Assembly: GCA_963835135.1 (NCBI GenBank)
Contig: CAWIEF010000003.1
Coordinates: forward strand, 1,426,001 to 1,490,000
Source of the DNA: JAVVHH01 sp963835135
GTDB taxonomy: Bacteria; Pseudomonadota; Alphaproteobacteria; Acetobacterales; Acetobacteraceae
Length of the DNA: 64,000 nucleotides
Direction of reading: 5' to 3'
Made by a program: the position numbers and the translations under genes. Below, piece after piece: positions 61,777 through 64,000 of the stretch; position 1 is the stretch's first letter, and each line of letters begins with the position of its first letter. Under the pieces are notes generated by a model. It made no database searches and was not told the DNA's origin. It was given only the letters and a program-made list of their open reading frames with translations.

Positions 61777-63371
61777 AGCGCAGAACTTTCCTGGCGACCT
61801 CGTCGGCCACGCTGGCCGCTCCGATGCTGGCGCCGAGACGGGCGGAGGCGCAGTCGGCGAGCCGGGCGGAGACGCTGCTGCTGGTGCAGGAATACGGGCC
61901 GAACAGCATGGACATGCAGGGGCTCGGGTCGTCGCAGCCGGTCAACGGCGTGGCGTTGAACTGCTACGACCGGCTGGTGCGGTTCAAGACGGTGCCGCTG
62001 CCGGACGGGCGGGGCAAGACGTTCACGCTCAACGAACTCGAGCCGGAGCTGGCGGAGAGCTGGCAGGAGGCGAGCGACGGCATGAGCGTCACGTTCAAGC
62101 TGCGCGACGCCAAATTCCATTCCGGTCGGGCGGTGACGGCCAAGGACGTGAAATGGTCGCTGGACCGCGCCGTCAGCATCGGCGGCTTCGCAACCACGCA
62201 GATGAATGCCGGCAGCATGGAGAAGCCGGAGCAGTTCGTCGCCGTGGACGAGAAAACGTTCCGGATCGACTTCCTGCGCCGCGACAAGCTGCTGATGCCG
62301 GATCTCGGTGTCACGATCCCATTCGTGTTCGACAGCGAGCTGGCGCAGAAGAACGCGGGCGGCGACCCGTGGGCCAAGGAGTGGCTGAAGAACAACGTGG
62401 CCGGGTCGGGCGGCTTCAAGGTGGAGAGCTGGAAGCCCGGCACGGAGACGGTCTACGTCCGCAACGAGGATTGGGCGTGCGGGCCGAAGCCGGCCATGCG
62501 GCGGATCATCACGCGTGACATTCCCTCGGCTGCGACGAGGCGCGCGCTGCTCGAACGGGGGGACGCGGACGTGTCGTTCGGGTTGCCGCCGAAGGACTTC
62601 AAGGATCTGGCCGATGCCGGCCGCGTGCAGGTGGTCGGCGTGCCGGTGCCGAACGGGATCTGGTATGTGGCGATGAACACGGCCACCGGGCCGTTCACCG
62701 ATCCGCGCGTGCGCCAGGCGGTGGCGTGGGCGATGCCGTACGACAAGATGATGCAGGTGGCGCTCTATGGCCGCGGGGTGAAGATGTGGGGCGCATCGGG
62801 CGGCCCGAGCGTGGCGTGGCCGCAGCCGTTTCCATACGACACGAACGTTGAGAAGGCGCGCGCGCTGGTGCAGCAGGTGGCTCCCGGCGGGTTCGCGACG
62901 TCGGTGCTGTTCGATGCGGGGCAGTCGACGATCGCCGAGCCGATGGCGGTGTTGCTGAAGGAGTCGCTGGCGCCGCTCGGAATCACCGTGGAGCTGAACA
63001 AGGTGCCGGGCGCGAATTTCCGCGGCGAGTTGAACAAGAAGACGGCGCCGATTGTGATCAACCGGTTCGCGGGGTGGCTGGATTGGCCGGACTACTTCTT
63101 CTTCTGGAACTATCACGGCAATAATTCGGTGTTCAACGTCGCCTCGTATCAGAACAAGGCGATGGACAAGGACATCGACGCAGCGCGGTTCGCACCGGAT
63201 GCGGCGGCATACGATGCCGCCGTGCGCGGGTTCGTGACGCTGGCGGAGCAGGATGTTCCGTTCGTGCCGGTGGCGCAGCCGCTGCACGACGTGGCGATGC
63301 AGAAATCGATTGGCGGATACCAGTTCTGGCCGTGCCGGGAGCCGGATTTCCGCGCGTTCACCAAGAGCTGA
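61773..63371 (+). CDS. Peptide/nickel-type ABC transporter substrate-binding protein
   Basis: A 532-residue SBP_bac_5 family protein, start overlapping the amidase stop. The N-terminus KRRTFLATSSATLAAPML is a twin-arginine-like signal. ELEPELAESWQEASDGMSVTFKLRDAKFHSG and NTATGPFTDPRVRQAVAWAM are family hallmarks. Ligand unknown; the coupled amidase suggests an amide, peptide or ureide. Confidence 0.92.
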   Translation: MKRRTFLATSSATLAAPMLAPRRAEAQSASRAETLLLVQEYGPNSMDMQGLGSSQPVNGVALNCYDRLVRFKTVPLPDGRGKTFTLNELEPELAESWQEASDGMSVTFKLRDAKFHSGRAVTAKDVKWSLDRAVSIGGFATTQMNAGSMEKPEQFVAVDEKTFRIDFLRRDKLLMPDLGVTIPFVFDSELAQKNAGGDPWAKEWLKNNVAGSGGFKVESWKPGTETVYVRNEDWACGPKPAMRRIITRDIPSAATRRALLERGDADVSFGLPPKDFKDLADAGRVQVVGVPVPNGIWYVAMNTATGPFTDPRVRQAVAWAMPYDKMMQVALYGRGVKMWGASGGPSVAWPQPFPYDTNVEKARALVQQVAPGGFATSVLFDAGQSTIAEPMAVLLKESLAPLGITVELNKVPGANFRGELNKKTAPIVINRFAGWLDWPDYFFFWNYHGNNSVFNVASYQNKAMDKDIDAARFAPDAAAYDAAVRGFVTLAEQDVPFVPVAQPLHDVAMQKSIGGYQFWPCREPDFRAFTKS

Positions 63372-63380
63372 CATGACCCT

Positions 63381-63474
63381 TCATCGCGAGCCGCGCAGCG
63401 TCGCGGCAATCCAGGGCCACAAGCGCGGTCCGTGCCGATGGATCGCCACGCCGCCAAGAGGCAACTCGCGATGA
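63381..63474. repeat. Dispersed palindromic intergenic repeat, best copy
   Basis: The ends are an exact 10-base inverted pair, TCATCGCGAG at 63381-63390 and CTCGCGATGA at 63465-63474. GGCAATCCAG and GGATCGCCACG inside pair loosely. It fills the gap between the binding protein and permease genes of one transporter and resembles the copies at 58383 and 34695. Confidence 0.68.
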
Positions 63475-63485
63475 CGAGATCATCA

Positions 63486-64000
63486 TGCTGAAATTGACGC
63501 TTTCCAGGTTTGGGACGGCGGTCCCGAGCGTGATCGGGGTCGTCATCGTCACGTTCCTGCTGACCCGCGTGTTGCCCGGTGATCCCGCGACGTATTTCGC
63601 CGGGCCGGTCGCGTCGAAAGAGGCCATCGCGGCGATCCAGCATCAATTGGGCCTGGATCAGCCGCTCTGGGTGCAGTTCGCGCGCTACGTGGGCGACCTC
63701 GCCCATGGCGATCTCGGCACCTCGCTGACGACGGGGCAGCCGGTGTTGACCGAGATCGCCACCCGGTTGCCGGCCTCGGCCGAACTGACGCTGATCAGCC
63801 TCATCCTGGCGGTGTTGGTCGCGGTGCCGCTCGGCGTATTGGCGGCGTTGCGGCAAGGGTCGTGGATCGACCATCTGTGCCGGATCGTGACGACCGCGGG
63901 AGTGTCGCTGCCGGTGTTCTTCACCGGGCTGCTGACCGTCTACGTTTTCTATTTTCTGCTGGGCTGGGCGCCGGCGCCGCTGGGGCGGCTCGATAGCTTC
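63486..64000 (+). CDS. Dipeptide-type ABC transporter permease (partial)
   Basis: The first 171 residues of a DppB/OppB-type inner-membrane permease; the gene runs off the window. LTRVLPGDPATYFAGP and HQLGLDQPLWVQFARYVGDLAHGDLGTS are hallmarks of the B subunit. It continues the transport operon begun by the binding protein at 61773, separated from it by a palindromic repeat. Confidence 0.9.

Noticed and set aside
1..64000. tRNA, rRNA, CRISPR array, prophage or insertion sequence
   Set aside because: No cloverleaf-like stretch, no regularly spaced direct repeats, no integrase, transposase or phage gene was seen by eye; a covariance-model scan was not possible.

Overview
The window is high-GC, densely coded DNA from a proteobacterial chromosome, most likely an alphaproteobacterium of the Rhodospirillales/Acetobacteraceae or Rhizobiales kind. 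This rests on gene order: rsmG-parA-parB, lolA close to ftsK, argS-SPOR protein-nagZ-M50 protease-scpA-scpB, a DUF1127 gene facing a LysR gene, and an alphaproteobacterial type opgH. Family-level placement is inference. No rRNA, tRNA, CRISPR array, insertion sequence or phage gene was seen. No gene-free stretch exceeds 300 bases.

Layout. 1-550: edge of a small minus-strand gene and an unrecognised small gene. 765-9293: eight co-directional, mostly overlapping genes (inositol-3-phosphate synthase, variant HD-fold protein, methyltransferase, Gfo/Idh oxidoreductase, YcaO, TIM-barrel epimerase-like protein, GT4 glycosyltransferase, PIG-L deacetylase). This looks like an unassigned pathway for an inositol- or cyclitol-derived glycoside, and is the best candidate here for a new system. 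9366-11671: opgH and a cold-shock gene. 11652-14432 (minus): GT2, a second PIG-L deacetylase and an acyl-CoA-dehydrogenase-like protein. 14525-24142: transport genes, lolA, a gamma-Glu amidohydrolase, ftsK, an MFS exporter, SDR, small DUF1328 and DUF1127 genes and a LysR regulator. 24144-28059: peroxiredoxin, YqgE, parB, parA, rsmG and an O6-alkylguanine methyltransferase. 28094-37704: quinone reductase, MFS exporter, enoyl-CoA hydratase, a fused EutB-EutC ethanolamine ammonia-lyase, a substrate-binding protein, an ankyrin protein and hutH.

37905-45464 is a tight operon built around a stand-alone amino acid:[carrier protein] ligase: GH2-like glycosidase, a fused double alpha/beta hydrolase, a carrier protein, an acyl-CoA-dehydrogenase-like protein, the ligase and DUF1839. 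It points to an aminoacyl-carrier-protein pathway of unknown product. It ends against scpB of the conserved housekeeping block 45477-51022 (argS, SPOR, nagZ, M50, scpA, scpB on the minus strand). The C-terminal codons of argS are out of frame in this sequence.

51142-64000 is catabolic and transport: a fused hydantoinase A/B (5-oxoprolinase-like) protein, a complete branched-chain-type ABC transporter (livKHMGF, minus), a MAPEG protein, and an amidase translationally coupled to a dipeptide-type ABC transporter that runs off the window. Three copies of an imperfect palindromic intergenic repeat (near 34.7, 58.4 and 63.4 kb) lie in gene gaps.
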